Positions 27,726-37,132 of a stretch of 64,000 nt of DNA are shown piece by piece (the stretch's first letter is position 1; every line of letters starts with the position of its first letter). Under the pieces are notes generated by a model. The model saw only the letters and a program-made list of their open reading frames with translations, had not been told where the DNA came from and searched no databases. The stretch covers positions 688,207 through 752,206 of the forward strand of contig NZ_VTTI01000001.1 of assembly GCF_008641105.1 (NCBI RefSeq). The letters are read 5' to 3'. This DNA is from Halopseudomonas salina. Its GTDB lineage: Bacteria; Pseudomonadota; Gammaproteobacteria; Pseudomonadales; Pseudomonadaceae. The translations under genes were made by a program, and so were the position numbers.

Positions 27726-28205
27726 ATGCGATGGGAAGAACTGGACCAGCAGCCATGTTCGCTGGCGCGCACCCTAGCGGTGATCGGCGACAAGTGGACG
27801 CTGCTCGTACTGCGTGATTGTTTTCTCGGTGTTCGCCGCTTTGACGAGTTTGAACAACGTCTGGGCATCACCCGACATCTGTTGGCGGGACGCCTGAAAA
27901 AGCTCGTGGAGCATGGTGTGTTGACCAAAGTGGCTTACCAGCAACGTCCGCTGCGTGAAGAGTATCGCCTGACCGAGAAAGGGCTGGATCTGCATCCGGC
28001 GATGCTTGCGCTGGTGTCCTGGGGGGATCGGCATATGGCGGACGAGCGGGGGGCTCCGGTGCTGCATGTCCACAAGGGTTGCGGCAAGGTGATGCACCCA
28101 GTAATTGTCTGTTCTGAATGCGGCGAAACGGTGGGCGCGCGGGATGTAAGAGTTGAGGCCGGTGCGGGTTGGGCGGAGGAAGCTCAACTACCCCGCCAGG
28201 CCTGA
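27726..28205 (+). CDS. HxlR-family transcriptional regulator
   Basis: A 159-residue regulator with the HxlR winged-helix pattern: CSLARTLAVIGDKWTLLVLR, RRFDEFEQRLGITRHLLAGR, LKKLVEHGVLTKVAYQQRP and EYRLTEKGLDLHPAMLALV. After the DNA-binding domain is a Cys-rich tail (HKGCGKVMHPVIVCSECGE) that resembles a small zinc ribbon and is found in a subset of HxlR proteins. GAGGATAG precedes the ATG. It probably represses itself and the divergent SDR gene through the palindrome between them; the inducer is unknown. Confidence 0.9.
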   Translation: MRWEELDQQPCSLARTLAVIGDKWTLLVLRDCFLGVRRFDEFEQRLGITRHLLAGRLKKLVEHGVLTKVAYQQRPLREEYRLTEKGLDLHPAMLALVSWGDRHMADERGAPVLHVHKGCGKVMHPVIVCSECGETVGARDVRVEAGAGWAEEAQLPRQA

Positions 28206-28238
28206 TGACAGCTATGCAACCACATCGCTAATGGGCGT

Positions 28239-28946
28239 TCAGAAGAGTCTTCCAATCAGGGCTGTAACGGCGGTTTCGACTCGAAGGATTCGCTCGCCAA
28301 GCTGCACTGGTTGCAGTCCGGCCTCCAGCAGTTTGTCTAGCTCATAGGGAATCCAGCCGCCCTCTGGTCCTATGGCCAGGGTAACCTGGCGGGTAACCTG
28401 GTGGGGGCAGGGCGCGTAATCGCCAGGGTGTGCAACCAGCCCGAGGGAGCCAGCTGCGATTGCCGGAAGCTGATCCTCCACGAAGGGTTTGAACCGCTTT
28501 TCGATACGTACACGGGGCAGTACCGTGTCGCGTGCCTGCTCCAGACCCAGAATCAGGTTCTGCTCGATCTGCCCCGCTTGCAGAAAGGGGGTCTGCCAGA
28601 AGCTTTTTTCCACCCGGTAGCTGTTGAGCAGAACGATCTCGGGCACGCCGAGGGTCGCGCAATGTTGAAGAATACGCCGGAACATCTTGGGACGGGGCAT
28701 GGCCAGCAGCAAGGTCAGGGCTAGCTTGGTCGGGGGCGGCTGGTGGAAGCTGACTTGCAGTTCCGCGCTTTTTTCATTCAGGCGTAGTATGCGCCCCTGG
28801 CCCATCAGTCCGCCGAGGCGGCCCACCCGGATACTGTCGCCCTCTTGCGCCTGGAGCACGTCTCTTATCTGCTGCAGGCGGCGATCACCTAGCAGTACCC
28901 GGTCATCGGAAAGAAAGTCGGCTTCCTGCACGAGGACCAGGTTCAT
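28239..28946 (-). CDS. rsmE: 16S rRNA m3U1498 methyltransferase
   Basis: RsmE methylates U1498 of 16S rRNA with S-adenosylmethionine. The 235-residue protein has an N-terminal PUA-like domain ([20 protein letters not shown]) and a C-terminal SPOUT knot with [17 protein letters not shown] and [16 protein letters not shown]. Its start overlaps the tatC stop by 4 bp (ATGA), so it is the last gene of the tat run. Convergent with the HxlR gene, 33 bp apart. Confidence 0.95.
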   Translation of the reverse strand: MNLVLVQEADFLSDDRVLLGDRRLQQIRDVLQAQEGDSIRVGRLGGLMGQGRILRLNEKSAELQVSFHQPPPTKLALTLLLAMPRPKMFRRILQHCATLGVPEIVLLNSYRVEKSFWQTPFLQAGQIEQNLILGLEQARDTVLPRVRIEKRFKPFVEDQLPAIAAGSLGLVAHPGDYAPCPHQVTRQVTLAIGPEGGWIPYELDKLLEAGLQPVQLGERILRVETAVTALIGRLF

Positions 28947-29722
28947 GCTTCAGGTTGGTCTTCCGGGGGGTGCTCGGCCTGCGTACGCTTCTTGATGAGC
29001 ATGCTGAAGAGAATGCCGAGCTCATAGAGCAGCCACATCGGGATTGCCAGCAGCGCCTGGGAGATCACATCGGGTGGAGTCAGAACCATACCGATAATGA
29101 AGCAGCCGACCACCACATAGGGCCGAATCTCCCTCAGCTTGGCTACGTCGACCACTCCGGCCAGAACCAGCAGAATGGTGGCAATCGGGATCTCGAAGGA
29201 CAGGCCGAATGCCATGAACAGCGTCAGTACGAAATCCAGATACTTGTTGATATCGGTCATTACCGCCACGCCCGCCGGCGCGGTGCTGGTAAAAAAGCCG
29301 AACACGAGAGGGAAAACAACGAAATACGCGAACGCCATGCCTGAGTAGAAGAGCACGATGCTGGAGGCGAGCAGCGGGACCGCCAGGCGTTTTTCGTGTT
29401 TGTAGAGCCCTGGTGCGATGAAGCTCCAGAATTGATGGAGAATGAATGGCATGGCCAGAAAGAGCGCGCTCACCAGCGCCAGTTTGAATGGCGTGAGAAA
29501 AGGTGACGCCACGTCTGTGGCGATCATGCTGGTGCCTTCCGGGAGGAATACCCGCAGAGGCTCGGATATGAACGTGTAGAGATCGTTGGCAAAGTAGAAC
29601 AGGCCAGCGAAAATCAGCAGCCAGATGCCGACAATGCGCAGCAGGCGGGAGCGCAACTCGGTTAAGTGCGCGACCAGGGGCATATCTTCGGCCAGTTGAC
29701 TGGGTGTGCGTTTATCCGTCAT
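28943..29722 (-). CDS. tatC: Twin-arginine translocase subunit TatC
   Basis: TatC is the signal-peptide receptor of the Tat export system. The 259-residue protein has six predicted membrane helices and the conserved N-terminal [17 protein letters not shown], the periplasmic F-x-P region ([16 protein letters not shown]) and the [18 protein letters not shown] block. ATG at 29722 overlaps the end of tatB by 11 bp; an in-frame GTG at 29749 is less likely because the protein would then carry nine extra residues lying inside tatB. Confidence 0.95.
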   Translation of the reverse strand: MTDKRTPSQLAEDMPLVAHLTELRSRLLRIVGIWLLIFAGLFYFANDLYTFISEPLRVFLPEGTSMIATDVASPFLTPFKLALVSALFLAMPFILHQFWSFIAPGLYKHEKRLAVPLLASSIVLFYSGMAFAYFVVFPLVFGFFTSTAPAGVAVMTDINKYLDFVLTLFMAFGLSFEIPIATILLVLAGVVDVAKLREIRPYVVVGCFIIGMVLTPPDVISQALLAIPMWLLYELGILFSMLIKKRTQAEHPPEDQPEA

Positions 29723-30104
29723 TGCGAGGTTTTTGCTGGGTGGCGGCACTGGCGTCTACGTCTTTTTGGTCGGTGTTCTGGCCGGAGGGCTCAGCTGAAG
29801 TAGCAGTTTCCTCCTGTTCCGTGACAGCCGGATGACGGCTGGATTTGACGTTTGATGCGGGTGGGCTTGTCTCCTTGGCCTGTTTTTCAAGGTTGCCCAT
29901 CACGCGCTCGTTGTGCAGTTGCTGACGTATCTCATCCGCCCCGATTTCGCGCTCCACCTGAGATTTTACGTCGGCAAAGCCACGCTTGATGCGGCCGATA
30001 GTCAGGCCAACCATGCGCACAGCGCCAGGCAGCCGCTCAGGTCCGAGCACCAGCAGGGCGATAATGCCGATAATCAGCAATTCGAAGAATCCAACGTCAA
30101 ACAT
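29712..30104 (-). CDS. tatB: Sec-independent translocase protein TatB
   Basis: A 130-residue TatB with the single N-terminal helix and hinge [20 protein letters not shown] / [10 protein letters not shown], an amphipathic helix ([20 protein letters not shown]) and a long polar Ser/Thr/Gln-rich tail. It works with TatC in the receptor complex. The start is 6 bp after the tatA stop. Confidence 0.95.
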   Translation of the reverse strand: MFDVGFFELLIIGIIALLVLGPERLPGAVRMVGLTIGRIKRGFADVKSQVEREIGADEIRQQLHNERVMGNLEKQAKETSPPASNVKSSRHPAVTEQEETATSAEPSGQNTDQKDVDASAATQQKPRNDG

Positions 30105-30110
30105 GGACGA

Positions 30111-30347
30111 TCACTCTCCGGACCGTGTTTCCTGTTTTTTACGTTCGGATTCGGCATTGATGGTATCGCCGCTGCTCTTGTCCTGCACCGAAGGTTTTTC
30201 ATCTTCCGTATTCACTGACTTGCGAAAGCCCTTGATCGCCTCGCCCAGATCGCTACCGACACTCTTCAATCGTTTTGTGCCGAAGAGCAGGATGACGATC
30301 ACCAGAACGATCGCCAGTTGCCATATGCTGATGCCACCAAAACCCAT
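30111..30347 (-). CDS. tatA: Twin-arginine translocase pore protein TatA
   Basis: A 78-residue Tat[21 protein letters not shown] is the membrane helix, [20 protein letters not shown] the hinge and amphipathic helix, and a short charged tail follows. TatA oligomers form the protein-conducting patch of the Tat system. It is 22 bp after hisE in the same run. Confidence 0.95.
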   Translation of the reverse strand: MGFGGISIWQLAIVLVIVILLFGTKRLKSVGSDLGEAIKGFRKSVNTEDEKPSVQDKSSGDTINAESERKKQETRSGE

Positions 30348-30369
30348 TTTAAACCCCCAGGGCTATGCC

Positions 30370-30702
30370 CTAATTAGTTTGGCGAGATGCCTTTTCGGTT
30401 AGACCGGACAGATCAAAGCGTCGTTCCAGTTCTTTGAGAATATCGTCGGGACCCAGTCCCAGATGGCTGAGCATGACCATGCTGTGAAACCACAGGTCGG
30501 CCGTTTCGCCAATCAGTTCGGATTTGTCTTCACGGTGCTCGCAATCCTTGGCAGCGAGCAGCGTCTCAGTACACTCCTCACCGACCTTTTCAAGAATCTT
30601 GTTCAGCCCCTTGGCGTGCAGGCTGGCCACATAGGATTTGTCGCTGCTGGCCTGTTTGCGCTGCTCCAGGACCACCGCAAGACGACTTAGAGTGTCATTC
30701 AT
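30370..30702 (-). CDS. hisE: Phosphoribosyl-ATP pyrophosphatase
   Basis: HisE removes pyrophosphate from phosphoribosyl-ATP, the second step of histidine synthesis. The 110-residue protein has the all-alpha NTP-PPase pattern [20 protein letters not shown], with its metal-binding acidic residues, and [16 protein letters not shown] at 30702 (MNDTLSRLA) matches the family length and overlaps the hisI stop by 8 bp; an in-frame ATG at 30714 is possible. Confidence 0.94.
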   Translation of the reverse strand: MNDTLSRLAVVLEQRKQASSDKSYVASLHAKGLNKILEKVGEECTETLLAAKDCEHREDKSELIGETADLWFHSMVMLSHLGLGPDDILKELERRFDLSGLTEKASRQTN

Positions 30703-31108
30703 GTTTGTGCTCATAGATCTCATCGGGGTCTTTGAGAACGGGGTCTGCGATTTGCCATTCGTTGCCGCGCAGAACCCGGTAGAAGCAGCTTTCTCTTCCG
30801 GTGTGGCAGGCCATGCCGCCAATCTGCTCGACCATCAGGATGATGACGTCGGCGTCGCAGTCAAGCCGGAGTTCGTGCAGAACCTGAACGTGTCCGGATT
30901 CTTCGCCCTTGCGCCAGAGTTTTTGCCTTGACCGCGACCAGTATATCCCTCGGCCTTCAGAGGCAGTGAGCTGCAACGCCTCGCGATTCATCCAGGCAAC
31001 CATCAGCACGCGCTGGGTGTGAATGTCCTGCGCAATGGCGGGTATCAGGCCATCAGGCCCCCACTTCACGGTATCTAGCCAATCGGTACTTTCAGTCTTG
31101 TCAGTCAT
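30695..31108 (-). CDS. hisI: Phosphoribosyl-AMP cyclohydrolase
   Basis: HisI opens the adenine ring of phosphoribosyl-AMP, the third step of histidine synthesis. The 137-residue product has [20 protein letters not shown] and the zinc/magnesium site [13 protein letters not shown] ... [12 protein letters not shown] with its three Cys. The open frame runs another 169 codons upstream, but that stretch is antisense to ubiB; ATG at 31108 ([11 protein letters not shown]) gives the normal length. No strong ribosome site is visible. Confidence 0.94.
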   Translation of the reverse strand: MTDKTESTDWLDTVKWGPDGLIPAIAQDIHTQRVLMVAWMNREALQLTASEGRGIYWSRSRQKLWRKGEESGHVQVLHELRLDCDADVIILMVEQIGGMACHTGRESCFYRVLRGNEWQIADPVLKDPDEIYEHKHE

Positions 31109-31157
31109 ACGCAGAAGTGTGCCAGTTAAGGGTCCGGTTGCGCCAGCAGTAAGTAAG

Positions 31158-32750
31158 CTAACCGCGGCCGAGTACCAGCCAGCCGCCAATGGCCAACAAA
31201 AGCCAGTTGCTTGGAGCTGCATCGCTCCACATGGCAGGATCGCCGCCCAACTGGCTTGCCCCCAGTAGCAGCAGTAGCAAGCCTGCCAGCCGCAAAACGG
31301 TATTGCCTTTTCGAACCACCACGGGCGGCTGGCGCTCGGCCAGGTTGTCCAGTGCATGACGGGCGCTGTGCAGCAATGCCGGTACCTGGTCCAGCTGTTG
31401 CTGCCAGTGCCGCAGTTGGTGCGCAGGCATTGCACGTTCGCGCATCCAGCGCTCGAGATAGGGTTGGCCGGTACTCCAGAGGTCCAGGTCGGGATACAGC
31501 TGACGTCCCAGCCCTTCGATATTGAGCAGCGTCTTCTGCAGCAGTACCAGCTGTGGCTGGACTTCCATATTGAAGCGTCGCGCGGTCTGGAACAGGCGCA
31601 GCAGCAGCTGACCAAAGGAGATGTCTTTCAGTGGGCGCTCGAAAATGGGCTCACAGACGCTGCGAATGGCGGCTTCGAATTCATTGACCCGGGTTTCGGC
31701 GGGTACCCAGCCGGAGTCGATATGCAACTGAGCCACCTGGCGGTAGTCGCGCTTGAAGAATGCCATCAGGTTGCGTGCCAGATAGTTCTGATCCTCCGGC
31801 GTCAGGCTGCCAACGATGCCGAAGTCAACAGCCAGGTACTGCGGCTCCCAGGGGTGACTGCGCGAGACAAAGATATTGCCGGGGTGCATGTCTGCATGGA
31901 AAAAGCTGTCACGGAAAACCTGGGTAAAGAATATCTCGACCCCTCGCTCCGCGAGCTTCTTCATGTCGGTGCGCTGGTCCAGCAGGCCAGCCATGTCAGT
32001 AACTGCCAAACCATTGATGCGTTCCATAACCAGGACCTTGTGCCTGCTCCAGTCCCAATAGATCCTGGGTATGTAGAGTAGCGGTGAGTCCTCGAAATTG
32101 CGCCTCAATTGGGAGGCGTTGGCGGCCTCGCGGTACAGGTCCAGCTCGTCAAAAATGGTGTTCTGGTAGTCGCTGACAACCTCGACCGGACGCAATCGCC
32201 GCCCTTCGACCCACACCCGTTGAAGTAGCTTGGCGGCCAGGAAAAGCCATTGCATGTCCTGGTGGATGGTCTGGCCGATGCCAGGACGGATGACCTTGAC
32301 GACGACTTCACTGCCGTCATGCAGGCGTGCTGCATGTACCTGGGCGACCGAGGCAGAGGCCAGCGGCTCGTCGCTGAAGCTGCTGAACACCGAGTCAATT
32401 GATTGCCCGAGCTGTTCCTCGATGCGTTTGCGCGCCTGAGCGGCCGGGAAAGGCGGCACCTTGTCCTGCAGGCGTGCAAGTTCCAGGGCAATGTCGTCTG
32501 CCAGCAAGTCGCGCCGGGTAGACAGAATCTGACCGAACTTGACGAACACCGGGCCGAGGTCCTCGCATGCCAGACGCAGCCGGGCGCCACGGCTCAGGTC
32601 TTTGGGGGCGGGGCACAAGCGCCACGGGCCGATACGAAGCAACAAGCGCGCGAACCAGGGTAACGGAACGGCCCACAATAGCTGGTCCAGCCGATAACGA
32701 GTAAATATCCGGGCGATGCGAAAGAGGCGCAGCAGGGCAATCGAATTCAT
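31158..32750 (-). CDS. ubiB: UbiB, atypical kinase-like protein of ubiquinone biosynthesis
   Basis: UbiB is an ABC1/ADCK-family ATPase needed for ubiquinone synthesis, associated with the inner membrane. The 530-residue protein shows the KxGQ motif ([16 protein letters not shown]), the Ala-rich loop ([13 protein letters not shown]), [20 protein letters not shown] and the metal-binding DFG ([10 protein letters not shown]). Two hydrophobic helices close the C-terminus ([17 protein letters not shown] and [13 protein letters not shown]). Its start overlaps the end of ubiJ by 4 bp (ATGA). Confidence 0.96.
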   Translation of the reverse strand: MNSIALLRLFRIARIFTRYRLDQLLWAVPLPWFARLLLRIGPWRLCPAPKDLSRGARLRLACEDLGPVFVKFGQILSTRRDLLADDIALELARLQDKVPPFPAAQARKRIEEQLGQSIDSVFSSFSDEPLASASVAQVHAARLHDGSEVVVKVIRPGIGQTIHQDMQWLFLAAKLLQRVWVEGRRLRPVEVVSDYQNTIFDELDLYREAANASQLRRNFEDSPLLYIPRIYWDWSRHKVLVMERINGLAVTDMAGLLDQRTDMKKLAERGVEIFFTQVFRDSFFHADMHPGNIFVSRSHPWEPQYLAVDFGIVGSLTPEDQNYLARNLMAFFKRDYRQVAQLHIDSGWVPAETRVNEFEAAIRSVCEPIFERPLKDISFGQLLLRLFQTARRFNMEVQPQLVLLQKTLLNIEGLGRQLYPDLDLWSTGQPYLERWMRERAMPAHQLRHWQQQLDQVPALLHSARHALDNLAERQPPVVVRKGNTVLRLAGLLLLLLGASQLGGDPAMWSDAAPSNWLLLAIGGWLVLGRG

Positions 32751-33370
32751 GCTTCGGGGGTTTCCGGGTGATGGTCGCTCAGCTGTTGTACCCGCGCTTC
32801 CAGGCGGTCCAGGTCCAGGCGTAGCTGATAAAGCTGGTCCGCGGAGACTTGCGCTTCAGCATTGCCGACGAGTTGGCCACTCTCTTCAGTCAGGTATTCA
32901 GCCAGGCTGCGTCCCAGCGTCTGTCTGGCTCCGCCGCCCCATTCCCAGCTTTTGCGCGCAACCTGTGCAACAGCATGGGCCGGCACAGGCCCAAGCCAGC
33001 GAGAGAGCTCTGCTTCACCGTCCAGCTGCAGATCCGCCATGGCGTTTTGCAGGCTGACTAGCACCTGGCTATCGCCGCTGAGATGTAATTCCGGATCCTG
33101 TAGCAAAGGTTGTCGCTGATTGCTGATCAGCAATTTCGCGAGCAGGCTGCTGGGGGCGCTCAGAGTGCAGTCAGGCTCGTGGGTACTGTCTGTGGTCAGG
33201 CCGATACCGTTAGAACCTGGCTGCAGATACAACTGCCAATCCGGATTTCGCCCCTGTACCAGAACGGTCTTGTTCTGCAGTGCCGCCAGGCGACTCGCCG
33301 TGAGCGGATCCCGCTCCAGCGCCAGTCTCAAGCTGCGCTCAGCCGCACCCAGCATGGCGCGGGTCAGCAT
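32747..33370 (-). CDS. ubiJ: UbiJ, SCP2-domain accessory factor of ubiquinone biosynthesis
   Basis: A 207-residue protein with an SCP2-like lipid-binding domain ([20 protein letters not shown]) and a C-terminal helical/coiled region ([19 protein letters not shown]). UbiJ binds lipid intermediates in the soluble Ubi complex with UbiK. The order ubiE-ubiJ-ubiB is the conserved proteobacterial one, and the gene overlaps both neighbours (TGATG with ubiE, ATGA with ubiB), which suggests coupled translation. Confidence 0.93.
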   Translation of the reverse strand: MLTRAMLGAAERSLRLALERDPLTASRLAALQNKTVLVQGRNPDWQLYLQPGSNGIGLTTDSTHEPDCTLSAPSSLLAKLLISNQRQPLLQDPELHLSGDSQVLVSLQNAMADLQLDGEAELSRWLGPVPAHAVAQVARKSWEWGGGARQTLGRSLAEYLTEESGQLVGNAEAQVSADQLYQLRLDLDRLEARVQQLSDHHPETPEA

Positions 33371-34131
33371 CAGGGCTTGATTCCCCGGTGCAGTGCCACC
33401 ACGCCACCGGTCATGTTGTGGTAAGTCACGCGCGCAAAGCCGGCTTCTTCCATCATCGCCTTGAGCGTTTCCTGATCCGGATGCATGCGGATCGACTCGG
33501 CCAGATAGCGATAGCTCTCGGAATCGTTGGTGACCAGCTTCCCCATCAGCGGTAGCAGGGTGAAGGAATATTGGTCATAGGCCTTGGACAGTAACTTATT
33601 ACCCGGTTTGGAGAACTCCAGAACCAGGAGCCGACCGCCGGGCTTGAGCACACGCAGCATCGAGGCTATCGCACGATCCTTGTGGGTAACATTACGCAGC
33701 CCGAAGGCGATGGTGATGCAGTCAAAATGATTGTCCGGGAAGGGTAGCGCTTCGGCGTCGGCCTGCACAAAGCGCACATTGCCGGCAATGCCCTGATCCA
33801 GCAAACGGTCACGCCCGACCTTGAGCATGGAGTCGTTGATGTCGGCAAGTACCACCTCGCCCGCGGTGCCCACCAGTTTGGAAAATTTGCGGGTGAGATC
33901 ACCCGTGCCGCCAGCGATATCCAATACCCGGTTACCCGGCCGTACACCCGAGAGCTCGATGGTGAAGCGCTTCCACAAACGGTGGACGCCGCCGGACATC
34001 AGATCGTTCATCAGATCGTAACGCGCCGCTACGGAATGGAATACATCAGCGACACGCGCGGCCTTCTCGGATTCGTCGACAGTCTGGTAGCCGAAGTGCG
34101 TCGTGCGATCTGTTTTGTGTTCGTCTGTCAT
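33370..34131 (-). CDS. ubiE: Ubiquinone/menaquinone C-methyltransferase
   Basis: UbiE methylates the ring carbon in ubiquinone (and menaquinone) synthesis with S-adenosylmethionine. The 253-residue protein has the cofactor motif [20 protein letters not shown] near residue 70, the family signatures [18 protein letters not shown] and [19 protein letters not shown], and [12 protein letters not shown]. It is first in the run ubiE-ubiJ-ubiB-hisI-hisE-tatABC-rsmE. The gap to the divergent PHA genes is 153 bp. Confidence 0.97.
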   Translation of the reverse strand: MTDEHKTDRTTHFGYQTVDESEKAARVADVFHSVAARYDLMNDLMSGGVHRLWKRFTIELSGVRPGNRVLDIAGGTGDLTRKFSKLVGTAGEVVLADINDSMLKVGRDRLLDQGIAGNVRFVQADAEALPFPDNHFDCITIAFGLRNVTHKDRAIASMLRVLKPGGRLLVLEFSKPGNKLLSKAYDQYSFTLLPLMGKLVTNDSESYRYLAESIRMHPDQETLKAMMEEAGFARVTYHNMTGGVVALHRGIKP

Positions 34132-34284
34132 GGACTCATCTGCCTGGCAAATCAGCTTCTATTCTAACCACTTTTTCGGTTTGAGCGGGGGTTTTCAGGT
34201 GGACAGGCTGTCGCAGTAGCAGGATGACGCTGGACCGGCTTTGCGGCATGCTATGGCACCTGACCTAAACAAGAGAGAACACCC

Positions 34285-34560
34285 ATGGCGACTGTTGATA
34301 TCACCCGCGAACACAATCTGGGCAAGGAAGAAGCGCGTGCGCGTGCCCAGAAGATGGCCGACAAGCTGGCACAAAAGCTGGATGCGAAATGTACCTGGGA
34401 AGGCGACAACCTGAGTTTCAAGCGCAGTGGCGCTGATGGTTGTATCGAGGTGCGAGAAGACCTGGTAAGGGTGACGGTCAAGCTCGGCATGATGCTCACG
34501 CCCATGGCTGGCATGGTCAAGGGTGAGATCGAAAAGTCACTGGACAAGTATCTGAGCTGA
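34285..34560 (+). CDS. PHA-system family protein (PHA_gran_rgn)
   Basis: A 91-residue protein of the polyhydroxyalkanoic acid system family: VDITREHNLGKEEARARAQK, CTWEGDNLSFKRSGADGCIEV and a C-terminal MLTPMAGMVKGEIEKSLDKY. The gene is regularly found between ubiE and phaI in Pseudomonas. It is small, without signal peptide, and thought to associate with PHA granules or their control; the biochemical role is unclear. GAGAG precedes the ATG. Confidence 0.9.
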   Translation: MATVDITREHNLGKEEARARAQKMADKLAQKLDAKCTWEGDNLSFKRSGADGCIEVREDLVRVTVKLGMMLTPMAGMVKGEIEKSLDKYLS

Positions 34561-34570
34561 TCGGGTGCTT

Positions 34571-34588
34571 TTAGTATGTGTTTTCTAA
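34571..34588 (+). promoter_or_regulatory. Shared element upstream of phaI
   Basis: TTAGTATGTGTTTTCTAA occurs 71 bp before the phaI start and recurs with a single change upstream of the third phasin gene (35928-35945). Position and repetition suggest a binding site for the cluster regulator, most likely PhaD; this is inference. Confidence 0.5.
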
Positions 34589-34659
34589 TTCTTACGGGTA
34601 GTTTGACTCTCAAGGATCGATAACCGGTCCACTTTTGATCCATTTGAGGAGTTACTACC

Positions 34660-35082
34660 ATGGCCAAATCCACAGCCAAGAAAGTTGAAGAAAACACCGC
34701 ATCAGTCGCCGGCGACATGAAGAACTACGCTCACCAGATCTGGTTGGCGGGCCTGGGTGCCTATGCCAAGGCAGGCAAGGAAGGCGCGGATTACTTCAAG
34801 AAGCTGGTAACCGAAGGCGAAGCAGTCGAGAAGCAGGGCAAGGAACTGGTCTCAAGCCAGGTCGAGTCAGCCACCAGCCGTGTCAACAGCAAGGTTGAGA
34901 GCATTCGCGAGCGTTTTCAGACCCGCACTGGCACCAGCTTGAACAAGGTTGAGGAAGTATTCGACGAGCGCGTAGCTTCGGCACTGAGCCGTATGGGTAT
35001 CCCCAGCAAGAAGGACGTTGACCAGTTGTCTGCTAAGCTGGATGATCTGACAGCTGCAATCAAGTCGATGGAAAGCAAGTAA
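34660..35082 (+). CDS. phaI: Phasin PhaI
   Basis: A 140-residue phasin that coats PHA granules. The conserved IWLAGLGAYAK and YFKKLVTEGEAVEKQGKEL form the hydrophobic/amphipathic phasin region; the rest is helical, with a coiled-coil C-terminus (KDVDQLSAKLDDLTAAI). GAGGAG lies about 8 bp before the ATG. It is followed 20 bp later by phaF, as in other Pseudomonas. Confidence 0.93.
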   Translation: MAKSTAKKVEENTASVAGDMKNYAHQIWLAGLGAYAKAGKEGADYFKKLVTEGEAVEKQGKELVSSQVESATSRVNSKVESIRERFQTRTGTSLNKVEEVFDERVASALSRMGIPSKKDVDQLSAKLDDLTAAIKSMESK

Positions 35083-35102
35083 GGTCACAGAGGAGTCACT
35101 CC

Positions 35103-35858
35103 ATGGCGGGCAAGAAAAAGCAGGAAAAGGATACTGGCTGGATCAGCGATATAGAAAGCTATTCGCGGCAGATCTGGTTGGCTGGACTGGGCGCTTATGC
35201 CAAGGTCGGTAAGGAGGGTGTCAAGCTCTTCGATACGCTGATCAAGGATGGCGAGCAGGCTGAAAAAGCGGCCAAGGCCGAAATCGACAAGCAGGTCGAG
35301 TCCGTCAAGGGCAAGACCACCAAAGGCAAGAAGGATTCTGTCGATGCTGCCAAGTCCAAGGTCGACAAGGCTCGGGGCAAGGTGTCCGGTCGCTGGGATG
35401 AGCTTGAAGCTGCCTTTGACAAGCGTCTGAACAGTGCTGTTTCCCGTCTGGGAGTGCCTTCGCGCGATGAAGTAAAAGCGCTGAATGCCAAGGTCGACGA
35501 ACTGACCAAACTGATCAGCCAGATGAGTAACGCCAGGACGCCGGCGAAGGTGGCACCGAAAGCTGCGCCCAAGCCAGCTACTCGTGCGGCTGCCAAGCCA
35601 AAACCGGCAGCGAAGGCTGCGGCTAAACCTGTTGCCAAGAGCGCGCCAGTCAAGCCCAAGGCGCCTGCGGCAGCAAAGGCTCCGGCTAAGCCGAAGGCGC
35701 TGGCCAAACCAAAAGCGCCGGCCAAACCAAAAGCAGCTTCAGAGTCTGGTACTGCAGCCAAGCCTCAGGCAGCTCCAGGCAAGACAGCTGTAACTGCTCC
35801 GGCGGCACCTGCAGCGGCCAGCCCGGCAACGGCGGCTGACAAGCCAACCAACAGCTAA
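35103..35858 (+). CDS. phaF: PhaF, phasin with histone-like C-terminal domain
   Basis: A 251-residue two-part protein. The first 140 residues are a phasin domain (IWLAGLGAYAKVGKEGVKLF ... LNAKVDELTKLISQM). The rest is a very basic Ala/Lys/Pro repeat region with many AAKP and PKAPAKPK units, like the H1-type DNA-binding tail of P. putida PhaF, which ties granules to the nucleoid and affects transcription. AGGAG precedes the ATG. A strong terminator lies 20 bp after the stop. Repeats make the tail length prone to variation. Confidence 0.94.
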   Translation: MAGKKKQEKDTGWISDIESYSRQIWLAGLGAYAKVGKEGVKLFDTLIKDGEQAEKAAKAEIDKQVESVKGKTTKGKKDSVDAAKSKVDKARGKVSGRWDELEAAFDKRLNSAVSRLGVPSRDEVKALNAKVDELTKLISQMSNARTPAKVAPKAAPKPATRAAAKPKPAAKAAAKPVAKSAPVKPKAPAAAKAPAKPKALAKPKAPAKPKAASESGTAAKPQAAPGKTAVTAPAAPAAASPATAADKPTNS

Positions 35859-35876
35859 CACCTGCTGGTTGACAGA

Positions 35877-35908
35877 AACCCGATCCGCGCAAGCGGGTCG
35901 GGTTTTTT
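35877..35908 (+). terminator. Rho-independent terminator of phaIF
   Basis: AACCCGATCCGC, GCAA loop, GCGGGTCGGGTT and six T; one mismatch in a 12 bp stem. Confidence 0.9.
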
Positions 35909-35927
35909 ATTATTCAAAGAACGAGAA

Positions 35928-35945
35928 TTAGTATGTTTTTTCTAA
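35928..35945 (+). promoter_or_regulatory. Shared element upstream of third phasin
   Basis: TTAGTATGTTTTTTCTAA matches the phaI upstream element (34571-34588) at 17 of 18 positions and sits 76 bp before the third phasin start, nearly the same distance as at phaI. Confidence 0.5.
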
Positions 35946-36021
35946 AATGACTAGATAGTCTTTTAATGAGGCTGCGGTTCCGCAGCAAGCTGAAGTCTTT
36001 TTTCAACAGGGAGTAATGATC

Positions 36022-36444
36022 ATGGCTAATGCTAAGACAGGCAATGTGCTGGAGTCGGGCGCACACTTTTTCAACGAGGTCGTCGACGGCATGAAGACTC
36101 AGACGCGCCAATTCTGGCTGGCTGGCCTGGGTGCCTACGCCAAAGCCGGCAAGGATGGCATGGAGTACTTCAAGAGCCTTGTTGCAGAGGGTGAAGTGCT
36201 GGAAAAACAGGGTAAAGAGCTTATTTCCGAGCAGACCGATAACGCTAACGAGAAGCTGGCCGAGCTGAAATCGCGTTTCGAGGATGTAACCGGTGGGCGT
36301 TTCCAAAAGGTATCCAGCACGCTTGAAGAGCGCCGGGCAGATTTTCTCAGTCGCTTCGGTATTCCCAGCAGCCATGAAATTGAAAAGCTGTCCGCCAAGC
36401 TCGATGAGGTATCCAGTTCATTGAAGAAGACGCAAGCGCGCTGA
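36022..36444 (+). CDS. Third phasin, PhaI-like
   Basis: A 140-residue phasin with FWLAGLGAYAKAGKDGMEYF, SLVAEGEVLEKQGKELISEQ and the C-terminal EIEKLSAKLDEVSSSL coil. It is closely similar to PhaI and probably arose by duplication. The start was set at the second ATG (36022), 8 bp after GGGAG; the ATG at 36016 is too close to it. It is a separate transcription unit, with its own upstream element and terminator. Typical Pseudomonas clusters have only phaI and phaF here, so this gene is an addition. Confidence 0.9.
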   Translation: MANAKTGNVLESGAHFFNEVVDGMKTQTRQFWLAGLGAYAKAGKDGMEYFKSLVAEGEVLEKQGKELISEQTDNANEKLAELKSRFEDVTGGRFQKVSSTLEERRADFLSRFGIPSSHEIEKLSAKLDEVSSSLKKTQAR

Positions 36445-36469
36445 TTGTCGTTAGCTCTTGCATCTGCTG

Positions 36470-36493
36470 AACCCGGCCGTGGCCGGGTTTTTT
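36470..36493 (+). terminator. Rho-independent terminator of third phasin
   Basis: Perfect 9 bp stem AACCCGGCC / GGCCGGGTT, 2-base GT loop region, then six T; it separates this gene from convergent phaD. Confidence 0.9.
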
Positions 36494-36509
36494 GTGGGCA
36501 GGACGTGGG

Positions 36510-37124
36510 TCAGTTGTAGCGTTGTATCAGACTGCTCATCCAATGCCGCGTATCTGTTTCGAGGTAGGGCAGCAGCAAACCGAGTACCTGCTGGACGGCC
36601 TGAGTTGGCTCATCGTCCTCGCGTTGGCTGACGCGTTGGTAATCAAGCCAGAACAGTACGGTTTGGCATAGTGCATCGAGCAGCCGCTCCAGGGCCTGTG
36701 CATCACAGAGCAAGCGTTGCTGCTCATGCAGGTCGAGCAATAGGCGCTTCAGTGTCGAGCGCAACGCGTCCACCCACTGGCGCATACTGCGAGCGATGAC
36801 GGTATAGCGGCCTATAAGGTTCGACAGATCCTGGAACAGAAAGCGGTAGGCGATGATCGATTCAAACAGCAGGTGCAGAAACAACCAATAATCCTCAGGC
36901 TCCAACGGGCCTGCGCGGGACTCCAGATGAAGAAGGCCGTGTGTCTGGTCGAGGAAGTCTGCGAGCAACTCCTCCAGTAATGCCTCCTTGCCGCGGAAAT
37001 GGTAGTAGAGATTGCCGGGACTGATATCCAGCTCAGTGGCGATATCCAGCGTAGTAACGTTGGGTTCACCGTGCTCGTTGAATAGCTCCAGGGCACACTG
37101 CAGGATTCGCTCACGGGTTTTCAT
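36510..37124 (-). CDS. phaD: PhaD, TetR-family regulator of the PHA cluster
   Basis: A 204-residue TetR-type regulator. The DNA-binding part is MKTRERILQCALELFNEHGE / NVTTLDIATELDISPGNLYYHF, and the C-terminal helical domain would bind the inducer. In P. putida PhaD activates the phaC1 and phaI promoters in response to a fatty-acid metabolite. It starts 8 bp after the phaC2 stop, so it belongs to the phaC1-phaZ-phaC2-phaD operon. The shared element upstream of the phasin genes is a candidate target. Confidence 0.93.
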   Translation of the reverse strand: MKTRERILQCALELFNEHGEPNVTTLDIATELDISPGNLYYHFRGKEALLEELLADFLDQTHGLLHLESRAGPLEPEDYWLFLHLLFESIIAYRFLFQDLSNLIGRYTVIARSMRQWVDALRSTLKRLLLDLHEQQRLLCDAQALERLLDALCQTVLFWLDYQRVSQREDDEPTQAVQQVLGLLLPYLETDTRHWMSSLIQRYN

Positions 37125-37132
37125 TCAGGGCC

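Noticed and set aside
31109..31615. 169-codon upstream extension of hisI
   Set aside because: The extension is Cys/Arg/Trp-rich antisense to ubiB and is absent from HisI proteins; ATG 31108 gives the usual length.
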